Assembly: GCA_963819385.1 (NCBI GenBank)
Contig: CAWFVV010000006.1
Span: 2,480,001 to 2,544,000 of the forward strand
From: JAVDCA01 sp963819385
Lineage (GTDB): Bacteria; Pseudomonadota; Alphaproteobacteria; Rhizobiales; Xanthobacteraceae
Length of the DNA: 64,000 nt
Direction of reading: 5' to 3'
Each line of letters starts with the position of its first letter. Within the stretch, counting starts at the first letter, position 1. A program made the position numbers and the translations under genes. A model generated the notes under the pieces. That model had not been told where the DNA came from. It did not search any database and worked only from the letters and a program-made list of their open reading frames with translations. Shown in pieces: positions 1 through 8,920 of the stretch.

Positions 1-432
1 CTCGCGATCGTCGGCGAGGTCGGCTACGCGGGCGCGTTCTCGTTCAAGTATTCGCCGCGGCCCGGCACGCCGGCCGCCGAGCGCGACGACCAGGTCGACG
101 ACGCCGTCAAGGTCGAGCGCCTGGCGCGCCTGCAGGCCGAGATCGACCGCCACCAGGCGGCGTTCAACGCCCACTGCGTCGGCCGCAGCTTCGACGTCCT
201 GTTCGAGAAGCCGGGCCGCCTGCCCGGCCAGCTGGTCGGCCGCTCGCCCTATCTGCAGCCCGTCAACGTGATGGCGGAGGCCTCGCTGATCGGTGAGCTC
301 GCCGCGGTGACGATCACCCGCGCCGGCCCCAACAGCCTGTTCGGCGAGCTCGCGCATCCGGCGCCGCATCGCGTCGCCGCGCCTGAGCTTGCAAATCTGG
401 AAGCGAGTCTGGAGACGAGCCTGGAGACCTGA
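1..432 (+). CDS. miaB: tRNA-2-methylthio-N6-dimethylallyladenosine synthase MiaB, C-terminal part
   Basis: Open at the left edge; about 143 C-terminal residues remain. The piece begins in the last part of the radical SAM region (GYAGAFSFKYSPRPGTPAA) and runs into a TRAM RNA-binding domain (GRSFDVLFEKPGRLPGQLVG, then SPYLQPVNV). In the family the enzyme adds the methylthio group to i6A37 of tRNAs using two 4Fe-4S clusters; the cluster-binding cysteines lie outside the window. The tail is rich in Leu, Glu and Ser. The stop at 430-432 lies a few bases before the likely TTG start of the PhoH-like gene, so the two are probably cotranscribed, as in other Hyphomicrobiales. Identity is firm from the TRAM domain plus the phoH-ybeY-corC-lnt neighbours. 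Confidence 0.9.
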   Translation, partial: LAIVGEVGYAGAFSFKYSPRPGTPAAERDDQVDDAVKVERLARLQAEIDRHQAAFNAHCVGRSFDVLFEKPGRLPGQLVGRSPYLQPVNVMAEASLIGELAAVTITRAGPNSLFGELAHPAPHRVAAPELANLEASLETSLET

Positions 433-436
433 GGCA

Positions 437-1492
437 TTGCGCACGCGCGGATCGGACAACAGCTCGCTCATCCCGTCGCCGGCCGCGGCCGGCGATAACG
501 CCACGACCCAGGTCGTGCTCGCCTTCGACGACAATCGGCTCGCCTCCGTGCTGTTCGGCCAGTACGGGCAGAACCTCGCGCTGATCGAGCGGCGGCTCGC
601 CGTCGTCGCCAACTCGCGCGGCAACCACGTCACCATCGAGGGCTCGCGCGACGCCTGCGAGCAGGCGCGCCGCGTGCTCGAAGGGCTCTACGAGCGGCTC
701 AAGCGCGGCGACGAGCTCGCGCAGGGCGACGTCGAGGGCGCGATCCGGCTCGCCATCGCGCAGGGCTCGCTGTTCGATTTCGATCCGACCGGCGCGCGGC
801 AGAGCTTCGAGGAAATCAACCTGCGCAAGCGGCCGGTGCGCGCGCGCACACCCGCGCAGGACGGCTATATCCGCGCGCTGCGCCGCCATTCGCTGGTGTT
901 CGGCACCGGCCCGGCCGGCACCGGCAAGACCTGGCTTGCGGTCGCGCACGCGATCGCGCTGTTCGAGCGCAAGGAGGTCGACCGCATCATCCTGTCGCGG
1001 CCCGCCGTCGAGGCGGGCGAGCGGCTGGGCTTCCTGCCCGGCGACATGCGCGAGAAGGTCGATCCGTATCTGCGGCCGATCTACGACGCGCTCGGCGACC
1101 TGATGGACGCCCGCATCGTCGAACGCGCGCTGCAGACCGGCGAGATCGAGATCGCGCCGCTCGCCTTCATGCGCGGCCGCACGCTCACCAATGCGGCGAT
1201 CATCCTCGACGAGGCGCAGAACACGACGACCATGCAGATGAAGATGTTCCTCACCCGCCTGGGCGAGAACAGCCGCATGATCGTCACCGGCGACCCGAGC
1301 CAGGTCGACCTGCCGCCCGGCCAGGCGTCGGGCCTCGCCGAAGCCGTGCGCCTGCTCGCCGGCGTCGAGGGCATCGGGCACTCGGCGTTCACGGCCGCCG
1401 ACGTGATCCGCCACGAGCTCGTCGCGCGCATCGTCGCGGCCTACGACAAGGCCACGGAACGCAAGCGCGAGGCCAAGGAATCCAAGGAATGA
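437..1492 (+). CDS. phoH: PhoH-family P-loop ATPase (YbeZ type)
   Basis: Cytosolic ATPase of the PhoH/YbeZ family, usually encoded beside the YbeY RNase and thought to act with it in RNA processing. The Walker A motif is GPAGTGKTW and the Walker B is AAIILDEAQN; a KH-like N-terminal segment with NSRGNHVTIEG precedes the ATPase domain. An ATG at 389 would overlap miaB by 44 bases and add a non-conserved Arg/Trp-rich leader, so I prefer the in-frame TTG at 437, which follows a GAGG sequence directly behind the miaB stop; this is inference. The end overlaps the ybeY start by four bases (ATGA), which points to translational coupling. The reading frame is intact. Confidence 0.92.
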   Translation: MRTRGSDNSSLIPSPAAAGDNATTQVVLAFDDNRLASVLFGQYGQNLALIERRLAVVANSRGNHVTIEGSRDACEQARRVLEGLYERLKRGDELAQGDVEGAIRLAIAQGSLFDFDPTGARQSFEEINLRKRPVRARTPAQDGYIRALRRHSLVFGTGPAGTGKTWLAVAHAIALFERKEVDRIILSRPAVEAGERLGFLPGDMREKVDPYLRPIYDALGDLMDARIVERALQTGEIEIAPLAFMRGRTLTNAAIILDEAQNTTTMQMKMFLTRLGENSRMIVTGDPSQVDLPPGQASGLAEAVRLLAGVEGIGHSAFTAADVIRHELVARIVAAYDKATERKREAKESKE

Positions 1493-1986
1493 AGAAGCCG
1501 TCGCGGCCGCGCGCCGCGCGCGGGCCGACGATCGACGTGGTCGTCGCCTCGGCGCGCTGGCGCAAGGCGCCGCAGGCCGAGCGGCTGGTGCGGCGCATCA
1601 TCGCGGAAGCCGCGCCGGCGCGCACGCGCAAGGCCGAGCTCTCGGTGATCCTCACCAGCAACCGCGCGATCGGCGCGCTCAACCGGCGCTGGCGCGGCCG
1701 CGACAAGGCGACCAACGTGCTCTCGTTCCCGACGCCGGCGCCGGCGCACGGCACCGTCCGCCACCTTGGCGACATCGTCATCGCCTACGAAACCACGGCG
1801 AGCGAGGCGCGCGCGGAGCGCAAGCCGTTCGACCATCACCTCGCCCATCTGGCGCTGCATGGCTTTCTCCACCTTTTGGGATACGATCACGAATCGCACC
1901 GCCAAGCCGAGACGATGGAGCGGCGGGAGCGACGGATCCTGGCGCGGCTCGGCGTTCCCGATCCCTATGTTGAGCGCGACGCCTAA
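1489..1986 (+). CDS. ybeY: Endoribonuclease YbeY (rRNA maturation factor)
   Basis: 165-residue metal-dependent endoribonuclease involved in 16S rRNA 3'-end maturation and ribosome quality control. The diagnostic zinc motif H-x3-H-x5-H is present as HGFLHLLGYDH near residues 123-133, and the upstream RGRDKATNVLSFP segment is family-typical. The length matches other alphaproteobacterial copies. Start ATG at 1489 overlaps the phoH stop. The stop codon is followed without a gap by the triple palindromic repeat, which could act as an mRNA 3' stabiliser or partial terminator before corC. Confidence 0.95.
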   Translation: MKKPSRPRAARGPTIDVVVASARWRKAPQAERLVRRIIAEAAPARTRKAELSVILTSNRAIGALNRRWRGRDKATNVLSFPTPAPAHGTVRHLGDIVIAYETTASEARAERKPFDHHLAHLALHGFLHLLGYDHESHRQAETMERRERRILARLGVPDPYVERDA

Positions 1987-2152
1987 AGCATGATCCCGAA
2001 AAGTGGATACCGGTTTTCGGAAAAGATCATGCTCGAACAAATAAGCATGATCCCGAAAAGTGGACACCGGTTTTCGGAAAAGATCATGCTCGAACAAATA
2101 AGCATGATCCCGAAAAGTGGACACCGGTTTTCGGAAAAGATCATGCTCGAAT
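1987..2152 (+). repeat. Three tandem copies of a 57-bp palindromic intergenic element
   Basis: Units begin at 1987, 2044 and 2101, with the third ending near 2152. Each holds nested inverted repeats: GCATGATC pairs with GATCATGC, and CCGAAAA pairs with TTTTCGG around a GTGGAYACC centre. Units 2 and 3 match over the palindrome; unit 1 differs by one base (GGATACC for GGACACC). The core belongs to a dispersed palindrome family that I recognise from Bradyrhizobium-type genomes. The array fills the whole ybeY-corC spacer. Any reading frame through it is an artefact of the 57-base period, which is divisible by three. Confidence 0.9.
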
Positions 2153-2182
2153 TGTCTGACCCGCAAGCCCATCCGCAATTCC

Positions 2183-3328
2183 ATGGCCGATAGCGACGCG
2201 CCGAAAACCAGCGAGACGACCGAGACGGTGGGCGAGACGCGCAACCTGCCGGTTCCGGTGCCGCCGCCCGGCGAGCCGCCGGACGCGAACGAGCGCTGGT
2301 TCGCGCGCATCCTGCGCGCCGTGTTCGGCTGGAAGACCGGATCGATCCGCTCCGACCTCAAGGTGGTGCTGGAGACAGGCGGGTCCCGCGATACCGGCTT
2401 CTCGCCGGAAGAAAGCGCGATGCTCAAGAACATCCTGGCGCTGGGCGAGCGCCGGATCGCGGACGTGATGGTGCCACGCGCCGACATCATCGCCGTGCAG
2501 GAGGACATCGCGCTCGGCGAGCTCGTGAAGGTGTTCGAGACCGCGGCGCATTCGCGCCTCGTCGTCTACAACGACACGCTCGACGATCCGACCGGCATGG
2601 TGCACATCCGCGACCTCGTCGCGTTCATGGCGGCGCGCGCGACCGTCGACCCGGAGAAGAACACGCGGCGCAAGCGGCCGCTGCCGGCCGGGCTCGACCT
2701 GCGCGCGCTCGACCTCTCGGTTGCGCTCTCCGCTGCCAGGATCCTGCGGCCGATCCTGTTCGTGCCGCCCTCGATGCCGGCGATCGACCTGCTCGCCAAG
2801 ATGCAGGCGACCCGCATCCATCTCGCGCTGGTGATCGACGAATACGGCGGCACCGACGGGCTCGTCTCGATGGAGGACCTGGTCGAGCTGATCGTCGGCG
2901 ACATCGAGGACGAGCACGACGAGCGCGGCGAGCACCCGGTCGTGCGCCAGCCGGACGGCTCGTATCTCGCGGACGCGCGCGCGACCCTCGAGGAGGTCGT
3001 CGCGCTGGTCGGCACCGAGTTCGACGTCGGCGAGGCGACCGAGGAGGTCAACACGCTGGGCGGCTACCTCGCGACCCGCATCGGCCGCGTGCCGGTGCGC
3101 GGCGAGCTGGTGCCGGGACCGGGCCCGTTCGAGATCGAGGTGCTCGACGCCGATCCACGCCGCGTCAAGCGCGTGCGCATCGACCGCAGCCGCCAGCCGG
3201 CGGGACACGACGGCATCCACCCGGCGCACGCCGCGGCCGCGACGCTGGCGCCCACCGCGGCTCCGTCCACGTCGCCAACGCAGCCTGCCGCCGCCTCCGC
3301 CGACCCCAAGCCCCCGCACGAGTCGTGA
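2183..3328 (+). CDS. corC: CorC/HlyC-family CBS-domain protein
   Basis: 381-residue protein with an acidic N-terminus, two CBS domains (from about residue 90; MVPRADIIAVQEDI and VIDEYGGTDGLVSMEDLVE are characteristic) and a C-terminal CorC_HlyC domain (LADARATLEEVVALVG to about residue 340). Members without the membrane domain are linked to Mg/Co efflux or membrane stress and are usually encoded beside ybeY and lnt, as here. An upstream in-frame GTG at 2117 lies inside the palindromic repeat, so I take the ATG at 2183. The Ala/Pro-rich C-terminus overlaps the GTG start of lnt. Confidence 0.9.
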   Translation: MADSDAPKTSETTETVGETRNLPVPVPPPGEPPDANERWFARILRAVFGWKTGSIRSDLKVVLETGGSRDTGFSPEESAMLKNILALGERRIADVMVPRADIIAVQEDIALGELVKVFETAAHSRLVVYNDTLDDPTGMVHIRDLVAFMAARATVDPEKNTRRKRPLPAGLDLRALDLSVALSAARILRPILFVPPSMPAIDLLAKMQATRIHLALVIDEYGGTDGLVSMEDLVELIVGDIEDEHDERGEHPVVRQPDGSYLADARATLEEVVALVGTEFDVGEATEEVNTLGGYLATRIGRVPVRGELVPGPGPFEIEVLDADPRRVKRVRIDRSRQPAGHDGIHPAHAAAATLAPTAAPSTSPTQPAAASADPKPPHES

Positions 3329-4921
3329 AGAACCTCACCCGTATCTCCCAACCGATCGTGCTCGCCTGGGGCTTCCGGCGGGCGCTGATCGCATTCCTGG
3401 CAGGCGCCGCCTCCACGCTCGCGATCGCGCCGCTCAACTTCTGGCCCGCGATGTTCGTCACCGTGCCGGTGGCGGTGTGGCTGCTCGACGGCGCGCCGGC
3501 CGGGCGCTGGGGCGGTGTCGTGGCCGCCGCCGTGACCGGGTGGTGGTTCGGCTTCGGCTATTTCCTCGCCGGGCTCTACTGGATCGGCCTCGCGTTCCTG
3601 GTCGACGCCAAGACGTTCGGCTGGCTGATGCCGTTCGCCGTGATCGGCCTGCCGCTTTACCTCGCGATCTACACAGGCCTCGGGTTCGCGCTCGCGCGCC
3701 TGCTGTGGACGCGCGGCGCCATGCGCATCCTCACGCTGGCGGCGGCGCTCACCGCATCAGAGTGGCTGCGCGGCCACCTGCTGACGGGATTTCCCTGGAA
3801 CGTGTTCGGCTACGCGCTCACGACCCCGCTCGTGTTCGCGCAGTGCACCGCCCTGTTCGGCGTATGGGGACTGACGCTGATCGCCATCGCGGTGTTCGCG
3901 TCGCCCGCCGTGCTGGCGGACGAGCGCGCCGACACGCGCCGGCCGTGGCTCGCGCCGGCGCTGGCCGCCATCGTGCTCGTCGCCATCGCGGCCTACGGGA
4001 CGGTGCGCCTCGCCACGACGCCGACGACTTACGTGGACGGCGTGCGGCTGCGGATCATGCAGCCCAACGTGCCGCAGGACGAGAAGTTCAGCTTCGCCAA
4101 CAAGGCGCAGGTGATGCAGCACTATCTCGCGCTCTCCGACCGCGCGACCGGCCCCAATTCCTCCGGCGTCGCTTCCACGACGCTGCTGATCTGGCCCGAA
4201 TCGGCATTTCCGTTCTTCCTCACCCGCGAGCCGGACGCGCTCGCGCAGATCGCCGCGCTGCTGCACGGCGGCCCGGTGCTGATCACCGGCGCGGCGCGCG
4301 CCGCCGAGCTCGCGCCCACGACGCGCGACCTGCACGCCTACAACTCGGTCTATGTGATCGATCGCGACGGCTCGGTCCTGTCGATCTACGACAAGGTCCA
4401 CCTCGTGCCGTTCGGCGAATATCTGCCGTTTCAACGCCTGCTCGAGCGGCTCGGCCTGCGCCAGCTCACCCGGCTGCAGGGCGGCTTCCTGGCCGGCGAC
4501 CGGCGCCGGCTGCTCGCGCCGCCGCATGCGCCAAAATTCCTTCCGCTGATCTGCTACGAGATCATCTTCCCGCACGACGTGCTGCCGCCCGGCGAGCGCC
4601 CGGACTGGATGCTCAACGTCACCAACGACGCGTGGTTTGGCGACAGCGCCGGCCCCCATCAGCATTTCCAGCAGGCGCGCGTGCGCGCCATCGAGGAGGG
4701 ACTGCCGCTGGTGCGCGCCGCCAACACCGGCATATCGGCGGTTGTCGATCCGGTCGGCCGCATTCTCCAGTCGCTGCCGCTCGGCAGCGAAGGCCTTCTC
4801 GAATTCGGCCCTGCCGCAGCCGCTGGCCCGGACGCTGTACTCGCGCGTGGGCGACGCCCCGCTCGGCCTGCTGGTCGCCGCGATTCTGGTGATCGCGGCG
4901 GTCCGTCGCATGCAAGAATAG
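3325..4921 (+). CDS. lnt: Apolipoprotein N-acyltransferase Lnt (one frameshift near the 3' end)
   Basis: Inner-membrane enzyme that adds the third acyl chain to lipoproteins. About 220 residues of hydrophobic segments precede a periplasmic nitrilase-like domain. Catalytic regions are visible: LLIWPESAFPFF (Glu), YDKVHLVPFGEYLP (Lys) and LPLICYEIIFPHDV (Cys). Start GTG at 3325 overlaps corC. Near 4800 the frame changes: an extra T in CTCGAATTCGG separates GSEGLLE from SALPQPLARTLYSRVGD. With that base removed the protein ends at 4921 after a final membrane helix (LLVAAILVIAAV). Read as given, the frame would run to 5061 with an unrelated tail. Known as actA in Sinorhizobium, where it is linked to acid tolerance. 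Confidence 0.93.
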
Positions 4922-5223
4922 ATACGGTCGACTGCTATTTGGACATAGGGGCTGCCGCTGCGGACAGGCCGATCAATTCTGAAAAAGAGAAGAATTCATT
5001 ACAAAAACCCTACGGCAGCGCTGCAGTGCAGAAGCTCTCAATTACCGAATATAGCTCTTAAAGGAAAAAATTCCTCCCACCTAGACTTGAGCAGCACTGG
5101 GTCAGAAACCCCGTAATGCACGACTATTACGCCCGTACCCCTGCGGAACCGTTGAAAAGACGCACGGTTCATCTCAGAGTGGGTGATGGACGATACATTG
5201 CCGTTATGACTGAGGGGCATGCA

Positions 5224-5635
5224 ATGGCCAAAAAGGCTCCCAATCCCATCGATAAGCACGTTGGGAGCCGGGTTCGGATGCGTCGCATGATGCTGTGGAT
5301 GAGCCAGGAAAAGCTCGGCGACGCGCTCGGGCTCACGTTTCAGCAGGTACAAAAATACGAAAAGGGGACCAACCGGATCGGCGCGAGCCGGCTGCAGCAG
5401 ATTTCCGGCATCCTGCAGGTTCCGGTCGCCTTCTTCTTCGAGGGCGCGCCCGACGTACCGGGCACCCGCCCGCAGGGCCTCATGGAAGCACCCTCGCCGG
5501 CCTATGTGTCGGACTTTCTCGCCACCTCCGACGGGCTCGCCTTGACCAAGGCCTTCATGCGCATCCCGGACGCCAAGCTGCGCCGCCGCATCGTCGACCT
5601 GGTCGAGCAGATCGCCGGCGAGCGACGAACTGTAA
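5224..5635 (+). CDS. XRE-family regulator, PhrR-like (frameshift near the 3' end)
   Basis: Small DNA-binding protein of about 136 residues with a Cro/C1 helix-turn-helix (VGSRVRMRRMMLWMSQEKLG then LTFQQVQKYEKGTNRIGASR, residues about 10-60). The rhizobial family typically starts with KAPNPIDKHVGSRVRMRR, exactly as here. Start ATG 5224 has a GAGGGG Shine-Dalgarno about seven bases upstream; a longer in-frame start at 5116 adds non-conserved sequence. One base is missing around 5620: restoring it gives ESDEL and a stop at 5633-5635, the normal family length. In Sinorhizobium medicae the low-pH-inducible phrR lies beside actA (lnt); the same pairing here suggests an equivalent role, by inference. 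Confidence 0.82.
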
Positions 5636-5640
5636 GGCGC

Positions 5641-5727
5641 GTCGCCCAAGCGGGCGACAGAGCGTTGGCCACGCGGCGGACCATGCGGCCACTGCCCACG
5701 AATGCCCACATCTTGACCGCGGTCCGC
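5641..5727 (+). promoter_or_regulatory. Two stem-loops in the metK leader
   Basis: GTCGCCC (5641-5647) pairs with GGGCGAC (5652-5658) around AAGC, directly after the regulator stop and without a T-run. GCGGACC (5676-5682) pairs with GGTCCGC (5721-5727) around 38 bases. They lie 70-150 bases upstream of metK. I could not match the segment to any SAM-sensing riboswitch class by eye, so a regulatory role is only a possibility; the first hairpin may simply end the regulator transcript. Confidence 0.3.
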
Positions 5728-5794
5728 GACACTGCAAGAAACACGCCACATCAGGACGGCGCGGTAGAATCTCGCGTCTGCGGGGAGATCATCA

Positions 5795-6993
5795 GTGTCG
5801 CGCGCAAGCTATCTGTTCACGAGCAAATCGGTTTCCGAGGGTCATCCCGACAAGGTCTGCGATCGCATCTCCGACGAGGTGGTCGATGCGTATCTTCGAC
5901 CAGGCGAACCGCATCGGCATGGACCCGCGCAACGTCCGCGTCGCCTGCGAGACGCTGTGCACCACCAACCGCGTCGTGATCGCGGGCGAGACGCGCGGCC
6001 CCGCCGCCATCACCCGGGACTACGTCGCGCACTCGCCCGTCTCGCCATCAAGGACATCGGCTACGAGCAGGACGGCTTCCACTGGGAGAAGGCCAACGTC
6101 GAGGTGCACCTGCACGCCCAGTCGGCCGACATCGCCCAGGGCGTCGATGCCGCCGGCAACAAGGACGAGGGCGCCGGCGACCAGGGCATCATGTTCGGCT
6201 ATGCCTGCCGCGAGACGCCGGAGCTGATGCCGGCGCCGATCTACTACGCGCACAAGCATCCTCGAGGTCATGCGCGGACGCGCGGCGCGCCGGCGAGACC
6301 GAGGCGCTCGGGCCCGACGCCAAGAGCCAGGTCACGATCCGCTACGAGAACGGCAAGCCGGTCGAGGCGACCCAGATCGTGGTCTCGACCCAGCACTCGA
6401 CGAGAAGCTGTCGTCGCACGACATCCAGGCGATCGTCGAAGCCTTACGTCCGCAAGGCGCTGCCGTCGGGCTGGATCACCAAGAACACGGTGTGGCACGT
6501 CAATCCGACCGGCAAGTTCGTGATCGGCGGCCCGGACGGCGACTGCGGCCTCACCGGGCCGCAAGATCATCGTCGACACCTATGGCGGCGCGGCGCCCGC
6601 ACGGCGGCGGCGCGTTCTCCGGCAAGGACCCGACCAAGGTCGACCGCTCGGCCGCCTATGCGGCGCGCTATCTCGCCAAGAACGTGGTCGCCGCCGGCCT
6701 CGCCGATCGCTGCACCATCCAGATCGCCTACGCGATCGGCGTCGCCAAGCCGCTGTCGATCTATGTCGACCTGCACGGCACCGGACAAGGTCGCCGAGGC
6801 CAAGCTCGAGAAGGCGCTCGGCGAGGTGATGGACCTCACGCCGCGCGGCATCCGCGAGCATCTCGGCCTCAACCGGCCGATCTATGCGCGCACCCGCGCC
6901 TACGGCCATTTCGGCCGCGCGCCGGACGCCGACGGCGGCTTCTCCTGGGAGAACACCGATCTCGTCGACGACGCTGCGCGCGCGGTCCGCTGA
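5795..6993 (+). CDS. metK: S-adenosylmethionine synthetase MetK (multiple frameshifts)
   Basis: Makes SAM from methionine and ATP. The protein is recovered only by hopping frames: SVSEGHPDKVCDRISDEVVD at the N-terminus, then GYEQDGFHWEKANVEVHLH, GAGDQGIMFGYA (family motif near residue 120), KALPSGWITKNTVWHVNPTG, and GGGAFSGKDPTKVDRSAAY with the P-loop-like motif. At least eight one-base breaks are visible, for example CACTCGCC for CACCTCGCC near 6035, CACTCGACGAG for CACTCGGACGAG near 6399, and one extra base each near 6445, 6558, 6594 and 6784. Start GTG 5795 follows GGGGAGATC. The total length fits a normal 390-400-residue enzyme, so I treat the breaks as sequencing errors in an intact gene. 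Confidence 0.9.
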
Positions 6994-7004
6994 AATAGAT
7001 TTCC

Positions 7005-7126
7005 GTCAGGCCGGGCTCGTCCCGGCCATCCACGTCTTGCTGATATCGCTGCCCGAGCGAAGGCGTGGATGCCCGGGACATCGTCGCGCCGGAACGCCGT
7101 TCATCGAACGGCTGTGCCCGGGCATG
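7005..7126. repeat. Dispersed intergenic repeat (CCGGGCTCGTCCCGGCCATC type)
   Basis: The phrase CCGGGCTCGTCCCGGCCATC, followed by CACGTCTTG and later CGTGGATG and CCCGGG, matches an element at 61169-61251 behind trxA. It has partial dyad symmetry and fills the metK-trmB gap. It belongs to a class of short palindromic repeats common between genes in this group; no coding potential. Confidence 0.6.
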
Positions 7127-7846
7127 AGTCGAAGACCGCACCATCACCGCAACATCCGACGGCGGGCGCGACGCGCTTCTTCGGCCGGCGCAAGGGCCAT
7201 CGCCTGCGGCCGCATCAGGCGGCGCTGATCGAAGAGCTGCTGCCGCGGCTCGCGATCGACCTCGGCGCGCGGCCGCCGCGATCTCGCCGCGCTGTTTCGA
7301 ACATCGCGCCCGACGATGTGCTGCCTCGAGATCGGCTTCGGCGGCGGCGAGCACCTCGTCGGAGCAGGCCGGCGGCGCATCCGGCCACCGGCTTCATCGG
7401 CTGCGAGCCGTTCGTCAACGGCATGGCGAAAATCCTGGCCCTCATCGAGGCGACCGGTATCGCCAACATCCGTCTCTATGTCGGCGATGCCAGTCGACCT
7501 CTCGCGCTGGCTGCCCGCAGCCTCGCTCGCGCGGCGTCGATCTGCTCTATGCCGATCCCTGGCCGAAGCGGCGGCACTGGAAGCGCCGTTTCGTGCAGGA
7601 CGACACGCGTCGCGAACTCGCCCGCGTGCTGCGGCCGGGCGGCGTGTTCCGCTTCGCGAGCGAATTCGCCGGACTATGTCGCCTGGACGCTCGAGCGGCT
7701 CATGCGCTCGCCGCAATTCGCGTGGACTGCCGAGCGCGCCGACGACTGGCGCCTGCCGTGGCCGGGCTTTACCCGCACCCGCTACGAGGCCAAGGCCGCG
7801 AGGCGGCCGGGCGCCGTGCTATCTGGTGTTCCGGCGCGCCGGATAG
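7114..7846 (+). CDS. trmB: tRNA (guanine-N7-)-methyltransferase TrmB (multiple frameshifts)
   Basis: SAM-dependent enzyme making m7G46 in tRNA. Pieces in different frames join into a colinear protein: FFGRRKGHRLRPHQAALIEE, CLEIGFGGGEHLV (SAM motif I), TGFIGCEPFVNGMAKILALI, NIRLYVGDA, LLYPDPWPKRRHWKRRFVQD (the diagnostic PDPWPK motif), and WPGFTRTRYEAKA near the C-terminus, ending in YLVFRRAG at 7846. At least four one-base breaks lie between about 7270 and 7815. The true start is unclear; GTG 7114 is in the first readable frame, ATG 7124 is in another. The stop overlaps the first base of the next palindromic repeat. Confidence 0.85.
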
Positions 7847-7917
7847 CGCATATCCCGGCGAAAGCCTGCCCGGACTTGATCCGGGGTGGATACCGGTTCG
7901 CCGACAAGGATATGCGC
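7846..7917. repeat. Palindromic element, GCGCATATC...GATATGCGC family (copy 1)
   Basis: Outer arms GCGCATATCC and GGATATGCGC enclose CGGCGAA...TTCGCCG and GGATACCGG. Other copies lie at 32412-32460 and 44843-44891. This copy is longer because of an inserted segment (AAGCCTGCCCGGACTTGATC) between the left arm and the centre. Confidence 0.8.
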
Positions 7918-8066
7918 CCGCGTGTGAATTGGAGCACGTCCAATTCCATCGGAACGTGCCGGTCGAAAAAGTTCTCCACTCTTGCGCACGAGCCGATTAT
8001 TCGCTATATTGCCAGTCGTCTAGTTGGACATCTCATAACGGTCGATGTGATCCGAACGGTTCGTGA

Positions 8067-8098
8067 GAGTGGGCCCCGCCCGGGACCCGCTCTTTTTT
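8067..8098 (+). terminator. Intrinsic terminator/leader hairpin upstream of rimP
   Basis: GAGTGGGCCCCG pairs with CGGGACCCGCTC, including a GT pair and one mismatch, and is followed by six Ts (8093-8098). It lies between trmB and the rimP-nusA-infB operon. It could end trmB transcripts, or act as an attenuator if the operon promoter lies upstream (for example around TTGGAC at 8024). I cannot decide between the two from sequence alone. Confidence 0.65.
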
Positions 8099-8213
8099 AT
8101 TACTTGCGCGCCCCGCGATCGTCGCGACGCGTGCAACCGGGCAGTAGAACACTTAACTGACGATCGCGACCTGACGCAGCAGAACCCAAGCTGGCGGAAG
8201 CACGGGCGAACGC

Positions 8214-8917
8214 ATGGAGCCGCGCTGATCGCCGAGACCGGCGCGCGGCGCGCGTTGCCGCGATTGCGCGAACCGGCGCTCGCACACTCGGCTTCCGGCG
8301 TGGTGCGCGTGCGCGTCTCCGGCGCCGACGGCTGCACGGTCCAGGTGATGGCCGAGCGGCCGGACGGCACCTTCGAGGTCGAGGACTGCGAGGCCGCCTC
8401 GCGCGCGCTGTCGCCGGTGCTTGACGAGCCGATCCGATCGACCGCGCCTACCGGCTCGAGATATCGTCGCCCGGGATCGACCGGCCGCTGGTGCGGCGTT
8501 CCGATTTCGAGCGTCATGCCGGCCAGGTCGTGAAGGTCGAGATGACGGTGCCGCGTCGACGGCCGCAAGCGGTTTCCGCGGCACGCTGGTCGGCGTCGCA
8601 GGGTGACGCCGTGCGCCTGCGCGACGACGGCGCCAAGGTCGATGCAAGACCGAAGCGAAGGACCGATGCGCCGGGTGATCCGGCCGAGATCGTGCTGCCG
8701 ATCGGCGACATGACCGAGGCCAAGCTGGTCTTGACCGACGCGCTCGTCACCGAGGCGCTGCGCCGCGCCAAGGCCGAGGAACGCGAGATACGTGACGACG
8801 CACGCGAGACCCGGCGCGAGATGCGCCGCGCCCGCCGCCATCGCCCCGCCCAACCGACGGACGAATCACGCCGCCCGTCCGGATCGCCGGCTCGCGGCCG
8901 ATACCGAGGGAGAATGA
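8214..8917 (+). CDS. rimP: Ribosome maturation factor RimP (multiple frameshifts)
   Basis: 30S assembly factor. Recovered pieces: RLIAETGA near the start, VRVRVSGADGCTVQVMAERP, DGTFEVEDCEA, RALSPVLD, the family signature LEISSPGIDRPL split across frames, then GQVVKVEM, EIVLPIGDMTEAKLVLTDALV and a basic tail. The tail reads best in the frame that stops at 8915-8917, three bases before nusA. ATG 8214 (MEPRLIAETG after restoring one C) is a workable start, but the real start may be somewhat upstream. Several one-base indels occur. First gene of the rimP-nusA-ylxR-infB operon. Confidence 0.8.
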
Positions 8918-8920
8918 CCC

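Noticed and set aside
1990..2193. A 67-codon frame of repeated MIPKSGHRFSEKIMLEQ units
   Set aside because: It is the 57-base palindromic repeat read in one frame; the period is a multiple of three, so any open frame looks like a protein repeat.
5636..5794. SAM riboswitch upstream of metK
   Set aside because: Only two simple stems are visible; no pseudoknot or conserved core of known SAM or SAM/SAH classes could be recognised.
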